A stretch of 38,248 nucleotides of DNA from Paracoccus sp. MKU1. Lineage in GTDB: Bacteria > Pseudomonadota > Alphaproteobacteria > Rhodobacterales > Rhodobacteraceae. The notes beneath the pieces are model-generated. The model was given only the letters and a program-made list of their open reading frames with translations. It did not search any database and was not told the DNA's origin. Shown here piece by piece: positions 8,606 to 16,563 of the stretch. The translations under genes were made by a program, and so were the position numbers. The stretch spans positions 1 to 38,248 of the forward strand of contig NZ_LLWQ01000222.1 in NCBI RefSeq assembly GCF_001447385.1. Direction: 5' to 3'. Numbering within the stretch: position 1 is the first letter of the stretch; each line of letters begins with the position of its first letter.

Positions 8606-10453
8606 ATGCTGCGCATCGACGACATATCCTATTCCATCGCCGGACGACCGCTGTTCGAGCACGCCTCGGCCACCATCCCGGACGGCCACAAGGTCGGCCT
8701 GGTCGGCCCGAACGGCGCCGGCAAGACCACGCTGTTCCGGCTGATCCGGGGCGAGCTGGGCCTTGACGGCGGCGCCATCACCCTGCCGCCCCGCGCCCGC
8801 ATCGGCGGCGTCGCGCAGGAGGCGCCGGGCACCGCGACCAGCGTGCTGGAGACGGTGCTGGAGGCCGACACGGAACGCGCCGCGCTGCTGGCCGAATCCG
8901 CCGATGCCACCGACGCGCATCGCATCGCCGAGATCCAGACCCGGCTGGCCGACATCGACGCCTGGTCGGCCGAGGCGCGGGCCGCGACCATTCTGCGCGG
9001 CCTCGGCTTCTCGACCGAGGACCAGGCGCGGCCGACCGCCGATTATTCCGGCGGCTGGCGGATGCGGGTGGCGCTGGCCGGGGTGCTGTTCTCGCAGCCC
9101 GACCTGCTGCTGCTGGACGAGCCGACCAATTACCTCGACCTGGAAGGCGCGCTGTGGCTGGAAAGCTATCTGGCGCGCTATCCGCATACCGTGATCGTCA
9201 TCAGCCACGACCGCGACCTGTTGAACCGCGCCGTGGGCCATATCCTGCATCTCGAGGACCGCAAGCTGGTGCTGTATACCGGCGGCTACGACACCTTCGC
9301 GCGGACCCGGGCCGAGAAGCGTGCATTGCAAGCCGCCGAGGCGAAGAAGCAGGAGGCGCGGCGCGCGCATCTGCAAAGTTTCGTCGACCGGTTCCGCGCC
9401 AAGGCCAGCAAGGCCGTGCAGGCGCAGGCCCGCATCAAAATGCTGGCCAAGATGGAGCCGATCACCGCGCCCGAGGAGGCGAAGTTCCACCGTTTCAGCT
9501 TTCCGCAGCCCGACCAGCTGTCGCCGCCCATCGTGTCGCTGGACGGGGTGACGGTCGGCTATGACGGGCGCGCGGTGCTGCGGCGGCTGAACCTGCGCAT
9601 CGACCAGGACGACCGCATCGCTCTGCTGGGCCGGAACGGCCAGGGCAAGTCCACGCTGTCCAAGCTTCTGGCCGGCCGGCTGGAGCCGATGGAGGGGCGG
9701 ATGGCGCGTTCGGGCAAGCTGCGCATCGGCTATTTCGCCCAGCATCAGGTCGATGAACTGGAACTGGGCGAGACGCCCATCGCCCATGTCCGCCGGCTGC
9801 GCCCGGACGAACCGCCGGCAAAGCTACGCGCCCGGCTGGCAGGATTCGGGCTGATGGAGGCGCAGGCCGAGACCCGCGTCGGCCAGCTTTCCGGCGGGCA
9901 GAAGGCGCGGCTGTCGCTGCTGCTCGCCACCATCGACGCGCCGCATCTGTTGATTCTCGACGAGCCGACCAACCACCTGGACATCGAGAGCCGCGAGGCG
10001 CTGACCGAGGCGCTGAACGACTATACCGGTGCCGTGGTGCTGGTCAGCCATGACATGCACCTGCTGAACCTGGTGGCCGACCGGCTCTGGCTGGTCGATC
10101 GGGGCGGGGTCTCGCCCTGGCAGGGCGATCTGGACGATTACCGCCGCATGCTGCTGGCCGGCGAGGACAAGCCCGAGCCGAAACCCGAGGCCAAGCCCGC
10201 GCCCAGGCGCCCGCCGCGCGAAAAGGTGCTGGAGCTGCGGGCCGAGGCGCGGCGCGCCGAGGAACGGGTCGAGAAGCTGGCCGCCATGCTGGAGAAGCTG
10301 GACGTCATCATGGCCGATCCCGCGACTTATGACGATGCGCAGAAGGCCGAAGCCTGGGGCCGCAAGCATGCCGAGGCCAGCGAGGCCATGCAGCGCGCGG
10401 AAAGCCTGTGGATGGAGGCGCTGGAGCGGCTGGAGGACGCCGAGCGGGCCTGA
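8606..10453 (+). CDS. ABC-F ATPase (YheS/Uup-like)
   Basis: A 615-residue soluble protein with two ABC domains and no membrane segment, the ABC-F design; family members act on ribosomes as translation factors or resistance proteins. First domain: GPNGAGKT, YSGGWRMRVALA, LLLLDEPTNYLD. The linker (about 235-290) is charged and Ala/Lys-rich, the region that reaches into the ribosome. Second domain: GRNGQGKST, LSGGQKARLSLL, LLILDEPTNHLD. A C-terminal coiled coil (about 520-615) follows a Lys/Pro/Glu-rich hinge. I chose ATG 8606 over a TTG six codons upstream because MLRIDDISYS is the usual start. The pattern is closest to YheS, whose role is only partly known. Confidence 0.93.
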   Translation: MLRIDDISYSIAGRPLFEHASATIPDGHKVGLVGPNGAGKTTLFRLIRGELGLDGGAITLPPRARIGGVAQEAPGTATSVLETVLEADTERAALLAESADATDAHRIAEIQTRLADIDAWSAEARAATILRGLGFSTEDQARPTADYSGGWRMRVALAGVLFSQPDLLLLDEPTNYLDLEGALWLESYLARYPHTVIVISHDRDLLNRAVGHILHLEDRKLVLYTGGYDTFARTRAEKRALQAAEAKKQEARRAHLQSFVDRFRAKASKAVQAQARIKMLAKMEPITAPEEAKFHRFSFPQPDQLSPPIVSLDGVTVGYDGRAVLRRLNLRIDQDDRIALLGRNGQGKSTLSKLLAGRLEPMEGRMARSGKLRIGYFAQHQVDELELGETPIAHVRRLRPDEPPAKLRARLAGFGLMEAQAETRVGQLSGGQKARLSLLLATIDAPHLLILDEPTNHLDIESREALTEALNDYTGAVVLVSHDMHLLNLVADRLWLVDRGGVSPWQGDLDDYRRMLLAGEDKPEPKPEAKPAPRRPPREKVLELRAEARRAEERVEKLAAMLEKLDVIMADPATYDDAQKAEAWGRKHAEASEAMQRAESLWMEALERLEDAERA

Positions 10454-10554
10454 GCGCAACAGCCGGCCGTCATCCGCGTGAAATCCGTCAGAACCGGCTT
10501 GCCCTGCGACAGGTTTTCGACGCAGGGTCACGCGCAATTCGACAGGGATTCGCC

Positions 10555-11289
10555 ATGACCAGGATAGCCGCGCTCGCGCTTCTCGCCGCCACCGCCATGA
10601 CCTCGCCCGCGCTGGCGCAATCGGCGGCCTTGGGTCAGGAATTTTCCTTCGACGCGGGCCTGGGCGTGAAATACAGCCCCGAATTCATGGGCTCGGATAA
10701 CCTGGACCCCTCGCCCTGGTTCATCCTGCGCAATGCCGATGCCGACCGCGACAAGCCGGACGGGTTCTCGATCCTGCCCTCGCTGAACTATGTCGGCAAG
10801 CGCGATGCCGGCGATTACGAGGATTTGCGCGGCATGGACGACATCGGCTATGCGGGCGAGATCGGGGTGAAGCTGTCCTGGCGCATGGGCGAGTTCACCA
10901 GCTACGGCGCCATCCGCAAGGGTTTTGGCGGCCATCACGGCGTGGTGGGCGAGCTGGGCGCGAAATACCGGTTCGAGGCCAGCGACAAGCTGACGCTGTG
11001 GACCGGGGCCGAGCTGGGCCTGGGCGACCAGGATTTCACCGGCACCTATTTCGGCGTGAGCGAGGCCGAGGCGCTGCCCGACCGCTCCGAGCACAATCCC
11101 GACGGCGGCGCCTATATCGCCCGCATCAGCGTCGAGGCGCGCTATGAGTTCATGCCCGACACCGCGGTAATGGGCCGGCTGAGCTATGGCCGGCTGCTGG
11201 GCGATGCCGGCGATTCGCCGCTGGTCGAGACGCGCAGCCAGCCCTCGATCAGCATCGGCGTGGCACGGCGGTTGAACTTCCGCTTCTAA
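10555..11289 (+). CDS. MipA/OmpV family outer-membrane protein
   Basis: A 244-residue protein with a clear Sec signal peptide (about residues 1-22, ending Ala-Leu-Ala) followed by a beta-barrel pattern ending in Phe, as in outer-membrane proteins. The family features DAGLGVKYSPEFMGSDN near the mature N-terminus, a central LSWRMGEF strand and the terminal GVARRLNFRF fit MipA/OmpV. E. coli MipA scaffolds murein synthesis, and OmpV-like members also act as porins or stress-induced proteins, so the exact role is open. ATG 10555 follows ACAGGGATT. It is a single gene in its own intergenic setting. Confidence 0.88.
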   Translation: MTRIAALALLAATAMTSPALAQSAALGQEFSFDAGLGVKYSPEFMGSDNLDPSPWFILRNADADRDKPDGFSILPSLNYVGKRDAGDYEDLRGMDDIGYAGEIGVKLSWRMGEFTSYGAIRKGFGGHHGVVGELGAKYRFEASDKLTLWTGAELGLGDQDFTGTYFGVSEAEALPDRSEHNPDGGAYIARISVEARYEFMPDTAVMGRLSYGRLLGDAGDSPLVETRSQPSISIGVARRLNFRF

Positions 11290-11353
11290 GCGGCTCTGGA
11301 CCCCGGAGGGCACAAGTCCTATATCAGTGCCAAGATTCTACAGGACGCGCCGC

Positions 11354-11713
11354 ATGAGCACCGAAAATCTCAAGGAAGGCGATCCGCTGATCGCGCCCTC
11401 GACGACGGATCATCCCCTCTACGACAGCGTGGTCGAGGCCTGCAAGACCGTCTACGACCCCGAAATCCCGGTCAACATCTTCGACCTGGGCCTGATCTAC
11501 ACCATCGATATCAATGACGAGAATGCCGTGCGCATCGTCATGACCCTGACCGCGCCGGGCTGTCCCGTCGCGGGCGAGATGCCCGGCTGGGTCGCGGACG
11601 CGGTCGAGCCGCTGCCCGGCGTCAAGCAGGTCGATGTCGAGATGACCTTCCAGCCGCAATGGGGCATGGACATGATGTCCGAGGAAGCCCGCCTGGAGCT
11701 TGGCTTCATTTGA
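11354..11713 (+). CDS. SufT-like DUF59/MIP18 iron-sulfur assembly protein
   Basis: A 119-residue DUF59 protein of the SufT/PaaD/MIP18 type, which helps mature Fe-S proteins. Seen directly: an acidic N-terminal extension, YDPEIPVNIFDLGLIY, and the conserved Cys in TLTAPGCPVAGEM, the residue thought to contact Fe-S or its carrier. The C-terminal VEMTFQPQWGMDMMSEEAR is typical. ATG 11354 is preceded by AGGA. Its stop overlaps a TTG start of the next gene. No other suf genes are nearby, so it is a satellite copy and the sufT name is only probable. Confidence 0.9.
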   Translation: MSTENLKEGDPLIAPSTTDHPLYDSVVEACKTVYDPEIPVNIFDLGLIYTIDINDENAVRIVMTLTAPGCPVAGEMPGWVADAVEPLPGVKQVDVEMTFQPQWGMDMMSEEARLELGFI

Positions 11714-12258
11714 CGGCGCGCGAGGACATGCTGGCCGGCCGGCCTTATAAGCCCGGCGATGGCGAGTTGGTGGCGATGCGCAAGGCCGCGCAGGGATTGA
11801 TGCGCGACTACAATGCCACGATCATCGGCGACAAGACCCGCGCCCGCACGCTGACCCAATTGCTGGGCACCTGGAACGGCGCGGTGATCCGCACCCCCTT
11901 CCATGTCGATTACGGCAAGCACATCCATTTCGGGCCGGATTGCTTCGTCAATTACGGCTGCTTCTTCATGGACATCTGCGAGATCCGCATCGGCGCGCGC
12001 TGCCAGTTCGGCACCGCCGTGCAGTTGCTGACCGAGGACCGGCCGCGCGAGCGCGACAGCCGCGCCAAGGGCGTCGAATGGGGCAAGCCCATCACCATCG
12101 GCGATGACGTCTGGGTCGGCGGCGGCGCCATCGTCCTGCCCGGCGTCACCATCGGCGACGGCGCCATCGTCGGGGCCGGCGCGGTCGTGACCCGTGACGT
12201 GGAGCCTGGCGCGACCGTAGTCGGCAATCCCGCCCGCCCGCTGCCGCCGAAATCCTGA
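11710..12258 (+). CDS. Maltose/sugar O-acetyltransferase (Maa/NodL type)
   Basis: A 182-residue acetyl-CoA-dependent O-acetyltransferase of the left-handed beta-helix class. The N-terminal helical cap MLAGRPYKPGDGELVAMR, LLGTWNGAVIRTPFHVDYG, the catalytic-His region NYGCFFMD, and hexapeptide repeats such as IGDDVWVGGGAIVLPGVTIGDGAIVGAGAVV mark the maa/lacA/nodL family. The start is probably TTG at 11710, overlapping the upstream stop as TTGA, because it gives the family's usual N-terminus and length; ATG 11728 is the alternative. Coupling to a SufT-like gene is odd functionally but recurrent overlaps of this kind are common here. The natural sugar acceptor cannot be told. Confidence 0.9.
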   Translation: MTAREDMLAGRPYKPGDGELVAMRKAAQGLMRDYNATIIGDKTRARTLTQLLGTWNGAVIRTPFHVDYGKHIHFGPDCFVNYGCFFMDICEIRIGARCQFGTAVQLLTEDRPRERDSRAKGVEWGKPITIGDDVWVGGGAIVLPGVTIGDGAIVGAGAVVTRDVEPGATVVGNPARPLPPKS

Positions 12259-12271
12259 GCGGACCCTCTGC

Positions 12272-12841
12272 CTAGAAGAACATCCGGTGCTGGCCGCGGC
12301 TGACCAGGTGCAGCCCGCCTTGCGTCACCGCCATGTCGGGCAGGCGCTCGAGCGGCAGCCCCATCGCCACCAGCCGCAGCATGCGCAGGGTGATGCCATG
12401 GGTGACGATCAGCGCCGGTCCGGTGAGATCGTCGAGGAACGCCCGCACCCGCGCCTCCAGCCCGGGGAAATGCTCGCCCCCCGGCGCCAAGTCATACCAG
12501 TCGAGCCCCCCGCGCGCGAAGATCTCGGGATGGGCGGCGTGCAGTTCCGAAACCAGCCTGCCGCTGAAAGCGCCAATGTCGATCTCGTGCAGGCGCTCGT
12601 CGCTGGCGAAATCCTGGCCGTCAAAGACGATGTGCGCCGTCTGCTGCGCCCGCCCGGCGGGGCTGGCATAGCGCGCAAGCCCGCGCAGGTCGCGCACCAG
12701 CCAAGCCTGCCGGCGGGCCTGCGCCTCGCCCAGCGGCGTCAGCGGCGAATCCAGCCGGCCCTGCATCCGCCCTTCGGCATTCCACGCCGTCTGGCCGTGC
12801 CGCATCAGATAGAGGTCGGGCCAGCCCGGCATCAGACCCAT
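12272..12841 (-). CDS. Histidine phosphatase family protein
   Basis: A 189-residue member of the phosphoglycerate mutase-like histidine phosphatase superfamily. The catalytic motif LMRHGQTAWN is near the N-terminus, followed by SPLTPLGEAQAR, an acidic LHEIDIGAFSGR and the second catalytic His in IVTHGITLRML. These enzymes transfer phosphate to the first His; substrates range from sugar phosphates to alpha-ribazole phosphate, so the substrate is unknown. The gene overlaps the end of hemF: ATG 12841 gives a 10-base overlap, and ATG 12832 would give a TGATG junction. The co-transcription with hemF is clear, though a link to haem synthesis is not. Confidence 0.9.
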   Translation of the reverse strand: MGLMPGWPDLYLMRHGQTAWNAEGRMQGRLDSPLTPLGEAQARRQAWLVRDLRGLARYASPAGRAQQTAHIVFDGQDFASDERLHEIDIGAFSGRLVSELHAAHPEIFARGGLDWYDLAPGGEHFPGLEARVRAFLDDLTGPALIVTHGITLRMLRLVAMGLPLERLPDMAVTQGGLHLVSRGQHRMFF

Positions 12842-13692
12842 TTCGCCATGGGCGGCAGGCTCATCAGCACCGCCTCGGGGTCGTGGCCGGTCGCCAGGCC
12901 GAACTTGGTGCCGCGGTCATAGACCAGGTTGTATTCCGCATAGAGGCCGCGATGGATCAGCTGCGCGTCCTTTTCCGCCTCGCCCCAGGGCTCCGCCATG
13001 CGCTTTTCGGCCAGGGGTAGGAAGGCGGGCAGGAACGCCTCGCCCACCGCCTTGGTAAAGGCGAAATCCGCCCGCCAGTCCCCCGTGTTCAGGTCGTCAT
13101 AGAAGATGCCGCCGACGCCCCGCGCCCGGCCGCGATGCGGGATAAAGAAATACTCGTCCGCCCAGGCCTTGAAGCGGTCGTAGTAATCCGCGCCATGCGG
13201 GGCACAGGCTTCGCGCAACGTGGCGTGGAAATGCGCCGTGTCCTCGGCATAGTCCAGGCAGGGATTCAGGTCGGCGCCGCCGCCGAACCACCAGGCGCCG
13301 GGGGTCCAGAACATACGGGTGTTCATGTGCACCGCCGGCGCATGCGGGTTCTGCATATGCGCGACCAGGCTGATGCCCGAGGCCCAGAAGCGCGGGTCGG
13401 CCTCGATCCCCGGCACGCCGCGCGCCGCCATGGCCTGCCGCGCGGCCGCCGACAATTCGCCATGCACCGCCGACCAGTTCACGCCGACCTTCTCGAAGAC
13501 CCGGCCGCCGCGCATCACCGACATCAGCCCGCCGCCGCCATCCGCACCGCGCCGGGTTTCGCGGATCTCGAAACGGCCGGGCGGCGCGGCGCCGGGACCA
13601 CGATCCTCCAGCGCCTCGAAGGCGGCGACGATCCGGTCGCGCAATTCCCGGAACCAGGCCGCGGCCTTCTGTCGCTCGTCCTGCATTTCCAT
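12832..13692 (-). CDS. hemF: Oxygen-dependent coproporphyrinogen III oxidase
   Basis: A 286-residue HemF that converts coproporphyrinogen III to protoporphyrinogen IX using O2 in haem synthesis. The family blocks are all present: GVNWSAVHGELS, GISLVAHMQNPHAPAVHMNTR, WFGGGADLNPCL, FIPHRGRARGVGGIFYDDLN and the signature HRGLYAEYNLVYDRGT. Conserved His and Asp residues thought to take part in decarboxylation are retained. The length is normal for alphaproteobacteria. The ATG at 13692 (second Met two codons later) diverges from the lipoprotein gene across 82 bases. It points to an aerobic or facultative lifestyle. Confidence 0.97.
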   Translation of the reverse strand: MEMQDERQKAAAWFRELRDRIVAAFEALEDRGPGAAPPGRFEIRETRRGADGGGGLMSVMRGGRVFEKVGVNWSAVHGELSAAARQAMAARGVPGIEADPRFWASGISLVAHMQNPHAPAVHMNTRMFWTPGAWWFGGGADLNPCLDYAEDTAHFHATLREACAPHGADYYDRFKAWADEYFFIPHRGRARGVGGIFYDDLNTGDWRADFAFTKAVGEAFLPAFLPLAEKRMAEPWGEAEKDAQLIHRGLYAEYNLVYDRGTKFGLATGHDPEAVLMSLPPMAKWV

Positions 13693-13774
13693 GGGCTTGC
13701 CTCCACATTCGTGAATTGCTCCGCCTGCGGGGCGGGCTTATGCTTCCTTGGCGAAACAACTAGAGGTCCCGGCC

Positions 13775-14188
13775 ATGACCCGCAACATCCTGCTTGCCCT
13801 TATGCCTGTTCTGGTTGTCGCAGGTTGCGGAACCCCGCAAGAACAATGCATCAGCCGCAACACCCGAGAATACCGCACCGTCTCGAACCTGCTCGCCGAG
13901 GTCGAGGCCAATCTGGCGCGCGGCTATGCCTGGGAGGAGCGCACGGTGATGCGCACCGAATGGGACGATTGTCGCTATGTCTGGGTTGATCGGGATGGCA
14001 ACCGCCGGCTGGCCTATCGCCCCTGCCTGCGCGATGTCGCCGATACCGAGCGTTACCGGGTGCCGATCGATCCGGCGGCCGAGACGCGCAAGCGCGACAA
14101 CCTGCTGGCGCGCAAGCAGGCGCTGGCGCCCGCCGCCCGCTCCGCCGTCGATGCCTGCAAGGCCGCCTATCCGGAGGAGGACGGCTAG
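13775..14188 (+). CDS. Small lipoprotein of unknown function
   Basis: A 137-residue predicted lipoprotein. The signal peptide ends in a lipobox VVAGC at residues about 15-19, with Gly after the Cys, so the mature protein is lipid-anchored and probably in the outer membrane. The mature part has three more Cys residues (EQC, DDCRYV, RPCLRD) plus one near the end (DACKAAY), suggesting disulfide bonds, and a YVWVDRDGNRRLAYRPC stretch. I do not recognise a named family. ATG 13775 is preceded by AGAGG. The stop is three bases from the stop of the convergent SDR gene, with no room for a separate terminator. Confidence 0.82.
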   Translation: MTRNILLALMPVLVVAGCGTPQEQCISRNTREYRTVSNLLAEVEANLARGYAWEERTVMRTEWDDCRYVWVDRDGNRRLAYRPCLRDVADTERYRVPIDPAAETRKRDNLLARKQALAPAARSAVDACKAAYPEEDG

Positions 14189-14191
14189 GGC

Positions 14192-15001
14192 TCAGTAAAC
14201 CCCGGGCGCCAGCGGGTCGCCCAGGCTGCGGCCACCATCGACGCGCAGGATCTGACCGGTGACAAAGCTGGACGCATCGCTGGCCAGGAACTGCACCGTC
14301 GCCGCCAATTCGTCCGCACCGGCGATCCGGCCCAGCGGCGTCGCGGCGATCATGCGGTCGCGCAGGCCGGGATCCTCGCGCAGCTTCAGTTGCAGGTTGT
14401 TCGACATGATGCTGGCAAAGGCCACGCCGTTCACACGGATCCGCCTGGGCGCCAGCGCCGAGGCCAGCGAGCGGGTGGCCTGGGCCTGCGCCGCGCTGGC
14501 GATGGAATAGGCCAGCATCTGCGGCTGCGGCCAGTCGGCGGCCAGCGAAGTGACGTTGACGATGGCGCCGTGCTGGATCGCATCCTCATCAGCCTCCTCG
14601 GCCTGGGCCATCATGCGCTTGGCGACCATCTGCGACAGGCGCAGGCCCGAGCTCATGTTCTGGCGCAGCATGTCGCCCAGCAGCTCGTCATTCACCGTCA
14701 GCGGGTCGCAGCCCTGCACCATGCGATGCGCGTTGACCAGGATGTCCACGCGGTCGAAGGCGTCGATGGTGGCCGAGACCAGGTTCGCGAGCGTCAGCTT
14801 CTGGCTCAGATCGCCGGCAAAGGCCCGCACCGATCCCTCGCCCACGGCCTCGTCGCCCAGCTCGGTCATCAGCGCCGCCTCGTCGCTGTCGGCGAACATG
14901 ACATTGGCACCCGCCTCCTCGAAATGCCGGGCGATGGCCAGGCCGATGCCGCGCGCGGCGCCGGTGACGATGGCGGTCTTGCCCTGGATGGACAGGCTCA
15001 T
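14192..15001 (-). CDS. SDR-family protein with degenerate active site
   Basis: A 269-residue short-chain dehydrogenase/reductase-fold protein. The NAD(P)-binding TGAARGIG at residues 13-20 and DLS/DILVN segments are intact, but NNAG is replaced by NAH (90-92) and the catalytic YxxxK reads YSIAS: Tyr165 remains while the Lys position is Ser169. Ser152 is kept. It therefore may bind a nucleotide without ordinary dehydrogenase catalysis, or use an altered mechanism. The start overlaps the methyltransferase stop (ATGA), placing it third in a clpS operon. The end, with VTGQILRVDGGRSLG, is family-typical. The frame is clean, so this looks like a conserved divergence rather than decay. Confidence 0.9.
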   Translation of the reverse strand: MSLSIQGKTAIVTGAARGIGLAIARHFEEAGANVMFADSDEAALMTELGDEAVGEGSVRAFAGDLSQKLTLANLVSATIDAFDRVDILVNAHRMVQGCDPLTVNDELLGDMLRQNMSSGLRLSQMVAKRMMAQAEEADEDAIQHGAIVNVTSLAADWPQPQMLAYSIASAAQAQATRSLASALAPRRIRVNGVAFASIMSNNLQLKLREDPGLRDRMIAATPLGRIAGADELAATVQFLASDASSFVTGQILRVDGGRSLGDPLAPGVY

Positions 15002-16032
15002 CTTCTCCTACCTCTCGACTGCGGGCCTTTCGCCTGCGGGCGGCCGGCAGCGGCGCGCCGCGCGCCCGAGGCGGTCAGGATCTTGAACCGCGAATCGCCG
15101 CCCAGCTCCGAGACTTCGGCAAAGCATTCCCGCAGCGCCTGCTCATAGGGCAGATGGCGGTTGGCCACCATCCACAGCCGCCCTGCCCCGGTCAGCAGCC
15201 CCGCCGCCGCGCGGATGAAACCGGCGCCCAGCTTCGGATCGGCCGCCCGCCCCTCGTGGAAGGGCGGGTTCATGACGACGCCGTTCACCGGCTCGGGCAG
15301 GCGGAAATCCAGCGCATCCGCCCAGTGGAACCGCACCCGCGGATCGGTGACATTGCGCCGCGCGCAATCCAGCGCCGCGGCATCGGCCTCGACCAGATGC
15401 AGCATCTCGACGCCGGGATGTTTCAGGATCTGGGCCGAAAGCCAGCCCCAGCCCGCGCCCAGATCGACGATGCGGGTCGGCAGCTTCTCGGGCAGCGCCG
15501 CCGCCAGGGCCTGCGAGGCCGGGTCCGGCCCGTCGGCCGAGAACACGCCCGGCCGCGTCACCATGCCGGGCGCGGCCAGGTGATCCTGCGCCGCCCAGCC
15601 CTCGGGCAGCCAGCCCGGCTCGGGCAGCGTCACGCGAAAGATCTTGCCATGCGCCCGCGACTGGACCTCGTCCACAGCCGCAAGGCCGCGCATCTCCTTC
15701 AGCACCGCGTCGACGCCGTCGGTCTTTTGCCCGTCGATCCACAGCGAGGCCCCGGGCGCCAGCCGTGCCGCCGCCTCGGCGATGCGGGCCCGTGCCTCGG
15801 CCCGGGCGCGCGGCAGGAAGACCACGGCGCCGTCGAAGGCACCCGACGCCTCGGTCACGACATCATGGCCGCGTGCCTTCAGCGCCTGATGATCGGGATA
15901 AAAGCCCTGCACGATCTGCACATGGGCGGGATCGAAGGGCGAAAGATCGGTCGCGGCGCCCGCGCCGATCAGCAGCATGCGCCCTTCGGGCGGCGGGCCG
16001 CCAAAGACAAGTTCCAGCCGTGATCCAGCCAA
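14998..16032 (-). CDS. RsmC/RlmG-like class I methyltransferase
   Basis: A 344-residue SAM-dependent methyltransferase with a duplicated fold as in RsmC/RlmG, enzymes that make N2-methylguanosine in rRNA. The N-terminal half (1-165) is a degenerate methyltransferase-like domain. The catalytic half has motif I VDLGAGWGWLSAQ, an acidic HLVEADAAAL and the amino-methylase motif NPPFHEG. The C-terminal RRAAAGRPQAKGPQSRGRR tail is basic and probably contacts RNA. The start codon appears to be TTG at 16032, three bases after clpS, with the next gene overlapping its stop. 16S G1207 is the likely target but 23S is possible. Confidence 0.88.
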   Translation of the reverse strand: MAGSRLELVFGGPPPEGRMLLIGAGAATDLSPFDPAHVQIVQGFYPDHQALKARGHDVVTEASGAFDGAVVFLPRARAEARARIAEAAARLAPGASLWIDGQKTDGVDAVLKEMRGLAAVDEVQSRAHGKIFRVTLPEPGWLPEGWAAQDHLAAPGMVTRPGVFSADGPDPASQALAAALPEKLPTRIVDLGAGWGWLSAQILKHPGVEMLHLVEADAAALDCARRNVTDPRVRFHWADALDFRLPEPVNGVVMNPPFHEGRAADPKLGAGFIRAAAGLLTGAGRLWMVANRHLPYEQALRECFAEVSELGGDSRFKILTASGARRAAAGRPQAKGPQSRGRRR

Positions 16033-16035
16033 TTT

Positions 16036-16353
16036 CTACTCTTTTTCCATGGTGCATTGCAGCGGATGCTGCTGGCGGCGGGCCAGTTCCATGACCTGCG
16101 CCACCTTGGTTTCAGCGATCTCGTGCGAGAAGACGCCGACGACGGCGATCCCCTTGCGATGGACCGTCAGCATGATCTCGATCGCCTGGGCGTGGTTCAT
16201 GTTGAACAGCCGCTCGAGCACATGCACGACGAACTCCATCGGCGTGAAATCGTCGTTCAGCAGCAATACCTTGTACATCGGAGGCCGTTGCGTGCGGGGT
16301 CTGGTCTTGACCCCCAGTTCGACCTCTTCGCGGTCCCCGGGTCGGTTGGTCAT
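16036..16353 (-). CDS. clpS: ATP-dependent Clp protease adaptor ClpS
   Basis: A 105-residue ClpS adaptor, which binds N-terminal Phe/Leu/Tyr/Trp of N-degron substrates and hands them to ClpAP. Seen: a flexible N-terminal arm, then PPMYKVLLLNDDFTPMEFVVHVLERLF with the substrate-pocket NDD, the Met gatekeeper region, HRKGIAVVGVFSHEIAETK and the final hydrophobic LQCTMEKE. The ATG at 16353 gives the usual length; the frame is open upstream but looks non-coding. It heads an operon with the methyltransferase and SDR genes, and diverges from the D,D-carboxypeptidase gene across 210 bases, a layout known in Rhodobacterales. Confidence 0.95.
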   Translation of the reverse strand: MTNRPGDREEVELGVKTRPRTQRPPMYKVLLLNDDFTPMEFVVHVLERLFNMNHAQAIEIMLTVHRKGIAVVGVFSHEIAETKVAQVMELARRQQHPLQCTMEKE

Positions 16354-16563
16354 CTGCGGATTGGTCACGACGCTCGTATCAGGATATGGACGGTTCTGGG
16401 ACCGAATATAGAGGCTTTCCCCGCGCTTGATAAGCCCCGCCTCCGCGGCCCGGTCCAAAAGCGCCGGCAACCTGCGGCAGATTGCGCGGCAAGGGCGCAA
16501 ACTTGCGGTTTCCGAACGCGGGAATGCGTGTTATTGTCACTTTATTAATGAAGGGTCCGCATA

